A DNA stretch of 64,000 bases from Oscillospiraceae bacterium (GTDB lineage Bacteria > Bacillota > Clostridia > Oscillospirales > Oscillospiraceae): the NCBI GenBank assembly GCA_910575505.1, contig CAJTFK010000001.1, positions 186,001-250,000 of the forward strand. The letters are read 5' to 3'. A model generated the notes under the pieces. The model was not told the DNA's origin, searched no databases, and saw only the letters and a list, made by a program, of their open reading frames with translations. Of the stretch, positions 17,206 to 25,791 are shown piece after piece. Made by a program: the position numbers and the translations under genes. Position 1 is the stretch's first letter. Every line of letters starts with the position of its first letter.

Positions 17206-19857
17206 TCAGTTTCCCAGGGCCTTCACGGATTCCTCCAGCTTGGCGATGAGCTCACGGAGCTTCGCGGCCTTCTCCCGCTCCACGTTCACCACCGCCTCCG
17301 GAGCCCGGGAGACGAATTTCTCGTTGGAGAGCTTCTGTTCCACAATCCGCAGTCCGTTCTCCGCCTTCTCCTTCTCCCTGGCGATGCGCTCCCGCTCCGC
17401 GTCCAGGTCCACCAGCTCGCTGAGGGGCAGGTAGGCCGTGGCGTTGTGGGTGACGATGCTCACCTGGCCGGAGACGTCCTCCGGGGCCTCCTCCGCAAAG
17501 CGCACCTGAGAGGCAAAGGCCAGCCGCTGAAGGAAGTGCAGGCCCTGCTCATAAGGCGCCCGCGCCGCGGTCACCAGGAGCACCTCCGCCTTCCTGCTGG
17601 GAGGCACGTTCATCTCCGCCCGGCGGGCCCGGATGGCTTTGATGGTGTCCATCACCGCCTCCATGGCGGTCTCCTCCTGGGGGAAGCTGAGACCGTCCCG
17701 GTACTCCGGCCACTTCGCCAGCATGATAAACCGGTCGTCAGTGCCTTTCCGGCGAGGCAGAGCCTGGAAGATCTCCTCGGTGATGAAGGGCATGAAGGGA
17801 TGCAGCAGCTTCAGCAGCTCCACCAGCACATAGCACAGCACGTTCTGGGCCGTCCGCCTGGCGGCGGCGTCCTCGCCGTTCAGCCGGGTCTTGGTCAGCT
17901 CAATATACCAGTCGCAGTAGGTGTCCCACAGGAAGTCGTAAACCTTGGAGGAGGCCACGCCGATCTCATAGCTGTCCAGATTTTCGGTGACCTCCTTTAT
18001 CAGCGTGTTCAGCCTGGAGAGCACCCATTTGTCCTCCTGCTCCAGCGCCTCCGCCGCCGGCAGCTCGTATTCGCTCAGGTCTCCCAGATTCATCATGACA
18101 AAGCGGCTGGCGTTCCAGATTTTATTGGCGAAGTTCCGCATGGCCTCGCACTTTTCCGTGTAGAACCGCATATCGTTTCCGGGGCTGTTGCCGGTGATGA
18201 GGTTGAACCGCAGGGCGTCCGCGCCGTATTTCTCCGCCACCTCCAGGGGGTCGATGCCGTTGCCCAGGGATTTGGACATCTTCCGGCCCTTGTCGTCCCG
18301 GACCAGACCGTGAATCAGAACGGTGTGGAAGGGGATTTTCTTCATCTGCTCGCAGCCGGAGAAGATCATCCGGGCCACCCAGAAGAAAATGATGTCGTAG
18401 CCCGTGACCATGACGCTGGTGGGATAGTAAAAATCCAGGTCCTCGGTCTGCTCCGGCCAGCCCAGAGTGGAGAAGGGCCACAGGGCGGAGCTGAACCAGG
18501 TGTCCAGCACATCGGGGTCCCGCTGGATATTGGAGCTGCCGCACTTGGCGCAGCAGGTGGGGTCCGTGCGGTCCACGGTGATATGGCCGCACTCGCCGCA
18601 GGTCCAGGCAGGAATCTGATGACCCCACCACAGCTGACGGGAGATGCACCAGTCATGGACATTCTCCATCCAGTTGGTGTAGGTCTTGGAAAAGCGCTCG
18701 GGGACGAACTTCACTTCGCCCTCCCGGACCACCCGAAGGGCCTCCTGCGCCAGGGGCTCCATCTTCACGAACCACTGGGCGGAGATCAGGGGCTCCACGT
18801 CGTTGTGGCAGCGGTAGCAGGTGCCCACGCTGTGGCTGTAGTCCTCGGTCTTCACCAGATAGCCCTGTTCCTCCAGGTCCTTCACAATCTGTTTGCGGCA
18901 CTCATAACGGTCCATTCCATTGTAGGGCCCGCCGTTTTCGTTGATCCTGCCGTCGTCGGCAATGCAGCGGATGGTCTCCAGGTTGTGCCGGAGGCCCACC
19001 TCGAAGTCGTTGGGGTCGTGAGCGGGGGTCATCTTCACCGCGCCGGTGCCGAAACCCAGCTCCACGTAGCCGTCGGCCACAATGGGAATTTCCCGATTCA
19101 TAATGGGCAGGATGCAGGTCTTGCCCACCAGGTGCTTGAACCGCTCGTCCTCCGGATTCACGGCCACGCCGGTATCGCCCATCATGGTCTCAGGACGGGT
19201 GGTGGCGACGACCAGATCCCCGGAGCCGTCGGCCAATGGATAGCGGACATGCCACAGATGGCCGGGCTTGTCCTGGTATTCCACCTCGGCGTCGGATAGG
19301 GCTGTCACGCAGTGGGGGCACCAGTTGATGATGCGGCTTCCCTTGTAGATGAGGCCCTTGTCATAGAGCTCGCAGAAGGTTTCCCGGACGGCCTTGGACA
19401 GCCCCTCGTCCATAGTGAAGCGGGACCGGGACCAGTCGCAGGAGACGCCCAGCTTTTTCTGCTGCTGGACAATGCGGTTTCCATACTTCTCCTTCCACTT
19501 CCAGACCCGCTGGAGGAATTTTTCCCGGCCCAGGTCATAGCGGCTCAGGCCCTCGTTCACCCGCAGGTCCTCCTCCACCTTCACCTGTGTGGAAATGCCG
19601 GCATGGTCCACGCCGGGAACCCAGAGGGCGGAATAACCCTGCATCCGCTTGAAGCGTGTGAGGATGTCCTGAAGGGTGGAGTCCATGGCGTGGCCCATGT
19701 GGAGCTGGCCAGTGACGTTTGGAGGCGGCATGACGATGGAAAAGGGCTTTTTGGAGCGGTCCGGATCGCCCTTGAAGCAGCCGCTTTCCTCCCACATCTC
19801 GTAGATGCGGCCCTCCACCTGCTGGGGTTCATACACTTTCGGCAATTCTTTTCTCAT
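17206..19857 (-). CDS. valS: Valyl-tRNA synthetase
   Basis: An 883-residue class I synthetase. The HIGH-type motif is PPPNVTGQLHMGHAMD (about residues 47-62) and the KMSKS motif is GRKMSKSLGNGIDPLEV (about residue 525). The editing domain lies between, with a zinc-like CGECG ... CCAKCG insert, and the C-terminus is the coiled-coil arm (LDAERERIAREKEKAENGLRIVEQKL). Its ATG overlaps the stop of the preceding YcxB-like gene (ATGA) and its GGAG site lies within that gene. The valine T-box is more than 1.9 kb upstream, beyond three YcxB-like genes. Confidence 0.97.
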   Translation of the reverse strand: MRKELPKVYEPQQVEGRIYEMWEESGCFKGDPDRSKKPFSIVMPPPNVTGQLHMGHAMDSTLQDILTRFKRMQGYSALWVPGVDHAGISTQVKVEEDLRVNEGLSRYDLGREKFLQRVWKWKEKYGNRIVQQQKKLGVSCDWSRSRFTMDEGLSKAVRETFCELYDKGLIYKGSRIINWCPHCVTALSDAEVEYQDKPGHLWHVRYPLADGSGDLVVATTRPETMMGDTGVAVNPEDERFKHLVGKTCILPIMNREIPIVADGYVELGFGTGAVKMTPAHDPNDFEVGLRHNLETIRCIADDGRINENGGPYNGMDRYECRKQIVKDLEEQGYLVKTEDYSHSVGTCYRCHNDVEPLISAQWFVKMEPLAQEALRVVREGEVKFVPERFSKTYTNWMENVHDWCISRQLWWGHQIPAWTCGECGHITVDRTDPTCCAKCGSSNIQRDPDVLDTWFSSALWPFSTLGWPEQTEDLDFYYPTSVMVTGYDIIFFWVARMIFSGCEQMKKIPFHTVLIHGLVRDDKGRKMSKSLGNGIDPLEVAEKYGADALRFNLITGNSPGNDMRFYTEKCEAMRNFANKIWNASRFVMMNLGDLSEYELPAAEALEQEDKWVLSRLNTLIKEVTENLDSYEIGVASSKVYDFLWDTYCDWYIELTKTRLNGEDAAARRTAQNVLCYVLVELLKLLHPFMPFITEEIFQALPRRKGTDDRFIMLAKWPEYRDGLSFPQEETAMEAVMDTIKAIRARRAEMNVPPSRKAEVLLVTAARAPYEQGLHFLQRLAFASQVRFAEEAPEDVSGQVSIVTHNATAYLPLSELVDLDAERERIAREKEKAENGLRIVEQKLSNEKFVSRAPEAVVNVEREKAAKLRELIAKLEESVKALGN

Positions 19858-20510
19858 ATTGGTTCTCCTTTATATGGTAAATTCTGATTGATGATTTTTC
19901 CCTGGAGATATGGCAGGAAGTCCCCCGCCTCTCCTGCAATCAAATCCTTCTTTTGCAGCAACAATGCCTGCTTCGTCCCGTCCACCAGCAGCCAAAGCCG
20001 CTCCGTCTCAAACACGCTTCGCAGGTCTTCATAGGCTGTCCGGCTTTCTCCCTCCGCAGTCCTGACAGACCAGCCGGCTTCATCAAAGCGGACCTCCGCC
20101 CGGAGGGCGTCCCAGTCTGTCTCCCGGCGGGTTTTCAGCAGCGCCGCCGCTTCTCTCCGGCAGGAGGCCGGGGGCCGGAGGGGTTTTCGCTCTTGGAGGC
20201 TGACGCTCCATATGCCCCAGACAATCGCAAGGGTCCCTGTCACGATCAGGCCGGGTATCCGGGGCTCCACCAGGCCGGGGACCAGGGCGAACACGCCCAG
20301 GGCAATCAGGATAACGCCATAAACCTTGTAACGCTGCCGCGTCCTCCGGCCCGGGCCCTTGGCGGCGTGGGCGTTCAGACGGTCCGTGACCCTCCACACC
20401 CCCGGCGCCGCCTGACGGCTCCTCGCCTCCAGCCGCTGGCGGAGCAGCTCCACCGTCTCTGTTTCTAATTCGGGGGAGTCATAATTGCTCACATGGAAGA
20501 TAAATTCCAC
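19854..20510 (-). CDS. YcxB-like membrane protein C
   Basis: A 218-residue protein with two adjacent membrane segments in the middle (VYGVILIALGVFALVPGLV and IPGLIVTGTLAIVWGIW) and a C-terminal beta-rich YcxB-like domain (VRFDEAGWSVRTAEGESRTAYEDLRSVFETERLWLLV and KKDLIAGEAGDFLPYLQ). Third of three related genes in a row. Its last codons (KGEPI) contain the valS ribosome binding site, so translation of valS is probably coupled to it. YcxB-like domains have no established function. Confidence 0.75.
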   Translation of the reverse strand: MEFIFHVSNYDSPELETETVELLRQRLEARSRQAAPGVWRVTDRLNAHAAKGPGRRTRQRYKVYGVILIALGVFALVPGLVEPRIPGLIVTGTLAIVWGIWSVSLQERKPLRPPASCRREAAALLKTRRETDWDALRAEVRFDEAGWSVRTAEGESRTAYEDLRSVFETERLWLLVDGTKQALLLQKKDLIAGEAGDFLPYLQGKIINQNLPYKGEPI

Positions 20511-20511
20511 T

Positions 20512-21165
20512 CTATTTCCCCCTCCTTCTGTCCGGCGTCACTTCCCCCACGGTCTTTCCCGTGTGCGCCTGCCAGAAGGCCGGCAGATCTGCCGGATCTC
20601 CGGTGGTAAACCGGGCCTTGTTCAGAATATGGGACCCTCCACGATTGGACAGCACCAGATAAAAACGGTCCGCGTCCTCCCACAGCGCTTCTATAAATTC
20701 GTAGTCATAGCGGTGATCGCTTTTGCTGTCATAGACCCATACACCGTCCTCGCCGAAATGGCAGCGATACAAGGGGCCGCCGGCCTGATATTTCTTCCAG
20801 GCATTCCGAACCCAGCGGGGATAGGGCGGACGCAGGAGATAGGACGCCGGAGCCTGCTCCAGGACCCACAGCCCCCAGATGCCAAAGGCCATTTCCAAAA
20901 TGCCGCCTAAAGGCGTGGTCAGGAAGAGGTTCCAGAGAATCCCGGCCTCCTCCATATACATCCGCCGCCCCTGGATGAGGCTGTTCGCAATACTGACAGC
21001 CCCCATTACCACGAAAAACCAGCAGAAAAAGCAGCCTACTCTCCGGGCCCACTTCGGCGGGTCGTCGGAGAGACTCAAGGGCTTCCCCGCCTTTTTACGG
21101 ACAAAGCCATACCAAAAGGCGGCCAAGTCCTCGATCGTATTGTCCAAACAAATTTCAAATTCCAA
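20512..21165 (-). CDS. YcxB-like membrane protein B
   Basis: A 217-residue protein starting at TTG (21165), 7 nt after AGGAGG; the frame runs further upstream but only through the previous gene. It begins LEFEICLDNTIEDLAAF, has two membrane segments (VGCFFCWFFVVMGAVSIANSLI and TPLGGILEMAFGIWGLWVL) and the C-terminal YcxB-like fold (CHFGEDGVWVYDSKSDHRYDYEFIEALWEDADRFYLVL). One nucleotide separates it from gene C. Part of the valine T-box unit. Confidence 0.72.
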   Translation of the reverse strand: MEFEICLDNTIEDLAAFWYGFVRKKAGKPLSLSDDPPKWARRVGCFFCWFFVVMGAVSIANSLIQGRRMYMEEAGILWNLFLTTPLGGILEMAFGIWGLWVLEQAPASYLLRPPYPRWVRNAWKKYQAGGPLYRCHFGEDGVWVYDSKSDHRYDYEFIEALWEDADRFYLVLSNRGGSHILNKARFTTGDPADLPAFWQAHTGKTVGEVTPDRRRGK

Positions 21166-21176
21166 GGTCCCGCCTC

Positions 21177-21719
21177 CTAATCCAACCACTCCGCCGGCTT
21201 CCCGGTCCGCTCCGCCAGGAACTGCCGGAACCCGTCGGCCGTCCCCTGGGTAAAGCCGGTCTTGTCTACCACCATGCCATGACCTGTGTCCATCTGGAGC
21301 ACAAAATAGCCCTCGGTTTCCCAAACGCCCTTGACGGTCTCATAGGCGAACCTCGTCTCCATACCGGGCTGGGAACCCTGGAAACCTTCAGCGGAAAAAA
21401 TGAAGCGGCGCTCCATAGAGTCCCCCTGCTTCCAGAGACTCCGACGGGTGCTCCAGGCCATGATGCGCCGAAGGAACACACCTTCGCCCAAGGCGGCAAC
21501 TCCCACGATCAACCCGGCGGCGCAGATAACCCGGCTTCCGGTATCCAGCGCGGAGAAGACCATCAGCAGCACCAGCCCGCCGGTAAGGGCAATGCCTCCC
21601 ACCACCAGCAGAAACAGCCTCCTCAGCAGAAACCGCTTCCGCTGGACCGTCCGGGAAAATACCAAGGTCAGCGCCCAAACGGCGTTTTTGTCGTATCGGG
21701 TCGTATTCTCATAGGTCAT
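21177..21719 (-). CDS. YcxB-like membrane protein A
   Basis: A 180-residue protein beginning MTYENTTRYDKNAVW, with two membrane segments (FLLVVGGIALTGGLVLLMVFS and VICAAGLIVGVAALGEGVFL) and a C-terminal YcxB-like domain (FIFSAEGFQGSQPGMETRFAYETVKGVWETEGYFVLQMD). First gene behind the T-box. An alternative ATG four codons upstream abuts the AGGAGG and is less likely. A 19-bp direct duplication (21733-21770) doubles its upstream GGAG. Confidence 0.72.
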   Translation of the reverse strand: MTYENTTRYDKNAVWALTLVFSRTVQRKRFLLRRLFLLVVGGIALTGGLVLLMVFSALDTGSRVICAAGLIVGVAALGEGVFLRRIMAWSTRRSLWKQGDSMERRFIFSAEGFQGSQPGMETRFAYETVKGVWETEGYFVLQMDTGHGMVVDKTGFTQGTADGFRQFLAERTGKPAEWLD

Positions 21720-21732
21720 AGCCCTTCCCATC

Positions 21733-21770
21733 CTCCTGACTGCGCGATTTGCTCCTGACTGCGCGATTTG
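21733..21770. repeat. 19-bp perfect direct duplication
   Basis: CTCCTGACTGCGCGATTTG occurs twice without a gap (21733-21751 and 21752-21770). It lies between the T-box terminator and the first YcxB-like gene, and each copy carries a Shine-Dalgarno core on the minus strand. Confidence 0.95.
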
Positions 21771-21776
21771 GGCAGA

Positions 21777-22072
21777 ATAAAACGCCCCAAGCCTTTCGGC
21801 TCAGGGCGGACAAGGGTCCGCGGTACCACCTGAATTCGGAGACACGGTCCCCGCGCTCATGGGCGCGTCCGCCGCGCCCGCCCCGATAACGGAGGGAATT
21901 CCGCCAAAGCTTACTGACTGTTCAGCCTCGGTGCTCCGGGACGACTTCCCCGGCGGCCTCTCAGACGCTCACACCAACCGCGTCCTCTCTTTGCTTCCGC
22001 CTGCCGGATACTGCTCCCCATCCTTGCATCTGTTTTTTTGCCTTATATGGTACAGGATGTAAGACCTGCACG
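21777..22072 (-). promoter_or_regulatory. T-box riboswitch leader, valine type
   Basis: The minus strand reads AGGTGGTACCGCGG (complement of about 21819-21832), the conserved T-box antiterminator sequence that pairs with the uncharged tRNA end. It is followed by a hairpin CCGCCCTGAGCC ... GGCTTGGGGCG and TTTTATT, the terminator (21781-21809). Upstream are the stem I signals AGTA, AAAGAGAGGA and GGTTGGTG, and GGGGAAGTCGTCCCGG, in which GTC codes for valine. Uncharged tRNA-Val should cause read-through. The specifier assignment is inferred by position and agrees with valS in the same unit. Confidence 0.88.
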
Positions 22073-22078
22073 GACGAT

Positions 22079-22107
22079 AGTATAATATACCCGCCTGCGG
22101 TTGTCAA
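22079..22107 (-). promoter_or_regulatory. Promoter of the T-box unit
   Basis: TTGACA (complement of 22102-22107), 17 bp, TATACT (complement of 22079-22084). Near-consensus sigma-A promoter just before the T-box leader. Confidence 0.88.
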
Positions 22108-22139
22108 GCCGAAGACCGCAAAAACCGCAAAACCGCCGT

Positions 22140-22832
22140 TTACAGAAACCGGCACAGCAGCACCGGCAGGAAGATGGCCGGGACATAGTTCATCATCTTC
22201 AGCTTGGTTACGCCCATGACGTTCAGGCTCAGACCCATAATCAAAACCGAGCCCACCACCGTCATCTCCGGAATGACGGCGGCATTCTGCTGGAGGGCGG
22301 GGGCCACCAGGCTGGCAAGGCACGCGATGCCGCCCTGGTACACAAAGACCGCCGCCGCCGACAGCATGACCCCTATCCCCAGAGTAGAGGCAAACACCGT
22401 GGCGCTGATAAAGTCCAGAACCGACTTGGCAAACAGCATCTCGTGGTTTCCGGACAATCCGTCGTTCAGGGCTCCTACCACTGCCATGGCCCCCACACAG
22501 AAGAGCAGGGATGCCGTGACAAATCCCTCCGCCAGGGAGGGCCCGCCGCTGTTTTTCTTCCGAAGGTGCTGCTCCATCATCCCGGCGAAGCGGTTCAGCC
22601 GTCCGTCCAAATCACAGAGCTCGCCAATCACCGCGCCAACCGCTATGGAGATGATGGTAATCAGGCTGTTCTCCCCGCCCGACAGGCCTGTAATGCCGAT
22701 GTACAGCGTGCACAGACCCAGTCCCTTCATCAGCGTATCCCGCAGATGGTCCGGCAGGATATTGCCCAGAAGCATTCCAATCAGAGCGCCGCAGACCACC
22801 GCGGCGGTATTGACCAAAGTACCCACCAACAT
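22140..22832 (-). CDS. DUF554 family membrane protein (YdfK/YqgA-like)
   Basis: A 230-residue hydrophobic protein with about six membrane segments. It begins MLVGTLVNTAAVVCGALIGMLLG, and has the family segments GLCTLYIGITGL, AVGAVIGELCDLDGRLNRF and KSVLDFISATVFASTLGIGVMLSAAAVFVYQGG. The ATG at 22832 follows GGAGAG. The family is widespread and possibly a transporter, but the substrate is unknown. It stands alone between a hairpin upstream and the T-box promoter downstream. Confidence 0.88.
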   Translation of the reverse strand: MLVGTLVNTAAVVCGALIGMLLGNILPDHLRDTLMKGLGLCTLYIGITGLSGGENSLITIISIAVGAVIGELCDLDGRLNRFAGMMEQHLRKKNSGGPSLAEGFVTASLLFCVGAMAVVGALNDGLSGNHEMLFAKSVLDFISATVFASTLGIGVMLSAAAVFVYQGGIACLASLVAPALQQNAAVIPEMTVVGSVLIMGLSLNVMGVTKLKMMNYVPAIFLPVLLCRFL

Positions 22833-22896
22833 AGACCGTTTCTCTCCTTTTTCTGCCTGCGCCAGTGTTCCAAACCCCTCCATTCGGGCACAAACC

Positions 22897-22920
22897 GGGG
22901 CCGGCTCAAAAGCCGGCCCC
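22897..22920 (-). terminator. GC hairpin between the foldase gene and DUF554
   Basis: GGGGCCGGCT, loop CAAA, AGCCGGCCCC: a perfect 10-bp stem after the foldase stop on the minus strand. The T-run after it is poor, so termination may be partial or need a factor. Confidence 0.5.
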
Positions 22921-22947
22921 ATGGGTTCTTGTCTCCGCAGGTGTGTC

Positions 22948-24510
22948 TCAGCCGACGAATTTCAGGCCGCCGCTGCGAAGCTCGGCGCTGACGCCCTCCA
23001 CCAGGCTGTCCTCCCACTCGGTGTAATCCTCGTTTTGCAGAACCGTGGAGGCCTGGGTCTTCCAGGCGATGCCGGAGCCCACGAAATACATGACATGAGC
23101 GCCATACTGGGTGTCCACGATGCCGGTGTCGCCGGGCTTCCGGGCGGAGTCGAAGCACCAGTCGTTGAATTCAGTCACCATCCGGCCCTCGTAGACGTTG
23201 GTGTAGAGGCCGCCGTCATACTTGGAGTCGTCGGCGGACTCGGTCATGGCCAGTGCGCCGAAAGAGTCCTCGGTGGCCTCTCCGGACTGCCACTGGGCCA
23301 GCAGCTCTTCGGCCTTGGCGTGGGCGTCGGCCTTCAGCTGGGCCTGCTCGTCCTCATAGCCCTCCTCGCCCTCGGCGATGGTTCCGGTGCCCAGGGACAC
23401 CAGGATATGACGGATGTCAATGCGGGGGTCCTCGTTCCGGCTGCGGCCGTGGAACACCACCACATAGACGGTGCTCCCGTCCTCCAGCACGGCGGCGTCG
23501 CCGTCCTTCCGGGCGTCGTCAAAGAGCCACTGGCTCATGACGCTGGTGGAATAGGCTCCGCTTTCATTATTGTAATAGGTGGTGTCATGGGTCTCGGCCA
23601 GGTCTTCCAGAGCCTCGCCGTTCTCCACGGCGTCCAGCATCTCATTGGCGGTGGCCCGAGCGGCCTCCATGGCGGCGGCGGACTCCTCTTCGGTGGGCTC
23701 CACGGTGTTGCCGTCGGCGTCCGTGGTGCTTTCCGCCGCGCCGGAAATGGTGGCGTTTTCATAGGAGACGTGGTCATAGCTGTTCCGGTCCTCATTGTAG
23801 ACCGCTTCCAGGTCGCTGTCGGAATAGACCAGGCTGTTCTGATAGCTCTCGGCGTACGCGCTGTAGCGCAGCACCCGCAGCAGCTGGTCTCCATAGACCT
23901 TTTCCGTGATGCCCGCGCCGAAGTTGCCCTTCAGGTACTGGCTCACGGACATGCCGCTGGCCGCGGCGGCGGAACGGAGGGAGCTCATGCTGTCCTCATA
24001 CTGGACCTGCACGCCGTCAGGATACGCGTAGCCCTCGGCCTCGGCGGCCTTCAGGCTGGCCTGAATGACGGTCATGTTGTTCAGCGCCTGGTCCAGGAAA
24101 TAGTCGTGCCAGGTCTGCGTCTCCCCTTCCTCCAGCTCCAGACCCAGCATGGCGGCGGCGGTCTCATTGACGGTCTGGCTCTTCAGAGAGGAGCTGGTGT
24201 CCAGTCCGAAGTAGCTGATGAAATAGGAATTCTGATTGACAAAGTTGCGGTATGCGCTCTGGTAATAGTAGTTTACCTCGGCGGCGTTATAGCTTTCCCC
24301 GTCAATGACGGCGGCTGTGCTCATTCTGGGAATGATGTCTGTCCGCCAGACCAGGGAGACAATCACCACGGCCACAAAGGCCAGGGCAATCAGTCCATAG
24401 AGGATACTGCTGCGCTTCTGTTCCCTGCGCTGCTGGGCCTCACGGGCGGTCTTGGGGTTCGTCTGGCCAGCCTGTGCCTGACGGTTCTGTTTTTCTCTTG
24501 ATGCGCTCAT
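22948..24510 (-). CDS. Membrane-anchored PpiC-type foldase (peptidyl-prolyl isomerase, PrsA-like)
   Basis: A 520-residue protein. A basic Gln-rich cytoplasmic N-terminus of about 35 residues is followed by one membrane segment (ILYGLIALAFVAVVIVSLVW). The SurA/PrsA-like N-terminal region begins with STAAVIDGESYNAAEVNYYYQS. The parvulin-like domain at the C-terminus has IDIRHILVSLG, DDSKYDGGLYTNVYEGRMVTEFNDWCF and YGAHVMYFVG. It probably helps secreted proteins fold outside the membrane. It is anchored by a membrane helix instead of the lipobox usual in PrsA. The start at 24510 is preferred over an upstream in-frame ATG without a binding site. Confidence 0.82.
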   Translation of the reverse strand: MSASREKQNRQAQAGQTNPKTAREAQQRREQKRSSILYGLIALAFVAVVIVSLVWRTDIIPRMSTAAVIDGESYNAAEVNYYYQSAYRNFVNQNSYFISYFGLDTSSSLKSQTVNETAAAMLGLELEEGETQTWHDYFLDQALNNMTVIQASLKAAEAEGYAYPDGVQVQYEDSMSSLRSAAAASGMSVSQYLKGNFGAGITEKVYGDQLLRVLRYSAYAESYQNSLVYSDSDLEAVYNEDRNSYDHVSYENATISGAAESTTDADGNTVEPTEEESAAAMEAARATANEMLDAVENGEALEDLAETHDTTYYNNESGAYSTSVMSQWLFDDARKDGDAAVLEDGSTVYVVVFHGRSRNEDPRIDIRHILVSLGTGTIAEGEEGYEDEQAQLKADAHAKAEELLAQWQSGEATEDSFGALAMTESADDSKYDGGLYTNVYEGRMVTEFNDWCFDSARKPGDTGIVDTQYGAHVMYFVGSGIAWKTQASTVLQNEDYTEWEDSLVEGVSAELRSGGLKFVG

Positions 24511-24590
24511 TTGTTGTTTCAGTCCTCTCAAGTATTTCAGAATCAATGCCTGATGCATAAAATTGGGGTATCTCCGTAACGCACCTGCCT

Positions 24591-24619
24591 ATTATAACGG
24601 ATGAATTCCCATAGTGCAA
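24591..24619 (-). promoter_or_regulatory. Promoter of the foldase gene
   Basis: TTGCAC (complement of 24614-24619), 17 bp, TATAAT (complement of 24591-24596), about 80 nt upstream of the start. Confidence 0.75.
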
Positions 24620-24873
24620 GCATAAAATCGATTTTCTGCCGGATATTTGTCATTTTGTCCTCTCCGCAGGCCGGAGAGCAGGGATTTTTTTCAGTTTACG
24701 CTCCCCTGCTGAAAATTATCTGAAAATTCTCCTTCCCCGGACGCCGGGGCAAAGAAAATCGCCGGCGTCCACGCCGGGCAAATACCGGCGGACCGCGGCG
24801 AACAGGCGAATGCGGGGGCGCAAAAAAGACAGGAGGCAAAAGCCGGCCTGCAGAACCTGATATACTAAAAAGT

Positions 24874-25036
24874 AAAAAGCACCCCGCGAAAGCCGTGTAG
24901 ACCCCGTTATAACCTGCACCTTCCAAGGACAGGTGGGTCGCCTCCAGCACGCTTTACCGCTTCCAACTTCCAGCCGCGAACGGCAGCCGGGAGGCCTGCG
25001 AACCACGGGCTGATCCAGCGTCCCTTATAACGAAAT
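24874..25036. ncRNA. Candidate structured RNA, possibly 6S-like
   Basis: This gap (24511-25172) holds no credible coding frame, yet it has paired words. CGTTATAA occurs near each end on opposite strands (24905-24912 and 25025-25032). A UUCG-type apical hairpin (GCCG-TTCG-CGGC on the minus strand) lies in the middle, and a second hairpin is ACCTG-TCCTTGGA-AGGTGCAGGT. Read on the minus strand it ends TACACGGCTTTCGCGGGG and then GCTTTTTACTTTTT, faintly like the 3' end of 6S RNA. An extended -10 (TGATATACT, 24858-24866) points the other way, so the strand is undecided. Identity is a guess. Confidence 0.3.
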
Positions 25037-25172
25037 GTGGGTTAAAAAAAGATCTATCACGCACTCCGCAGGGTACCTTTTTTCAATTATTCAGTCATCT
25101 ACTTGTCCGGCGGCTCCCATTCCCCGCCGCCCCGGATGCTTTCATGCTATGCACCGCCGCATCCAAAGGTGC

Positions 25173-25457
25173 TCAGTCCTCCTCATCCTCAAACAGGGCT
25201 TCCACAAAGAGGTTATAGACCGCTTCCAGCTCCTCATCGGAATCCAGGGTGGAGAGGACGTCCTCGCCGTCCTCATGGAGGACCTTCAGAATCACCAGGC
25301 CGCTGTCCGGGTCCTCCTCCTCCCCCTCCGTCTCGGCGGGGAAAAAGGCCTGATACATCTGCCCGTTATACTCCAGGGCGTCTATAAACTCCAGAACGAT
25401 CTCCTGACCGTCCTCGTCGGTGACGGTGATAAAAGTGGGGCCAAACTCCTCGCTCAT
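25173..25457 (-). CDS. DUF1292 family protein (YrzB-like)
   Basis: A 94-residue very acidic protein: GPTFITVTDEDGQEIVLEFIDALEYNGQMYQAFFPAE, then a Glu-rich stretch, then LVILKVLHEDGEDVLSTLDSDEELEAVYNLFVE. This is the DUF1292 pattern common in Firmicutes, usually near genes of RNA or Holliday junction processing. The function is unknown. It has its own promoter and stands alone here. Confidence 0.9.
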   Translation of the reverse strand: MSEEFGPTFITVTDEDGQEIVLEFIDALEYNGQMYQAFFPAETEGEEEDPDSGLVILKVLHEDGEDVLSTLDSDEELEAVYNLFVEALFEDEED

Positions 25458-25487
25458 ACACGGGCCTCCTTTTTCTTGCTGAGGCTA

Positions 25488-25516
25488 TTTTACACGATGC
25501 CGGAGATAATTGCAAG
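25488..25516 (-). promoter_or_regulatory. Promoter of the DUF1292 gene
   Basis: TTGCAA (25511-25516 on the minus strand), 17 bp, TAAAAT (complement of 25488-25493), about 30 nt upstream of the start codon. Confidence 0.75.
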
Positions 25517-25791
25517 AGGGAAAATGGTGAAAAACACAAAAAGGCGGCAAAATGTCCCGGCGCTATTTTGCCCATATTCCATAAATCCATCCGTTCCGGG
25601 AACTTTTTTTCGGGAAAATACGACATTTTCAATATTGACAGAGGGTGGTACAATAGTACATATTGCCGCGTTTTCCAGGTTTTCCGGTCGGTCCGTTTCA
25701 GGACAGGCCTGGAGACTTCCTCTAAAACCGCGCATAACACCCCCAAAAGACAGAAAAACGGAACAAAAACCAACAAAGGAGGTGCATCCGC
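25517..25791 (+). other. Upstream region of the penicillin-binding protein gene
   Basis: No gene is seen between the DUF1292 promoter and the penicillin-binding protein. The stretch is A/T-rich. TTGACA at 25635-25640 followed after 16 bp by TACATA (25657-25662) is a possible sigma-A promoter. The binding site AAAGGAGG lies before the ATG at 25792. Confidence 0.4.

Noticed and set aside
17155-19299. Open frame of 714 codons opposite valS
   Set aside because: Antisense to a complete valS with both synthetase motifs.
22204-24501. Open frame of 765 codons on the plus strand opposite the foldase and DUF554 genes
   Set aside because: Crosses two real genes and a hairpin; no recognisable domain.
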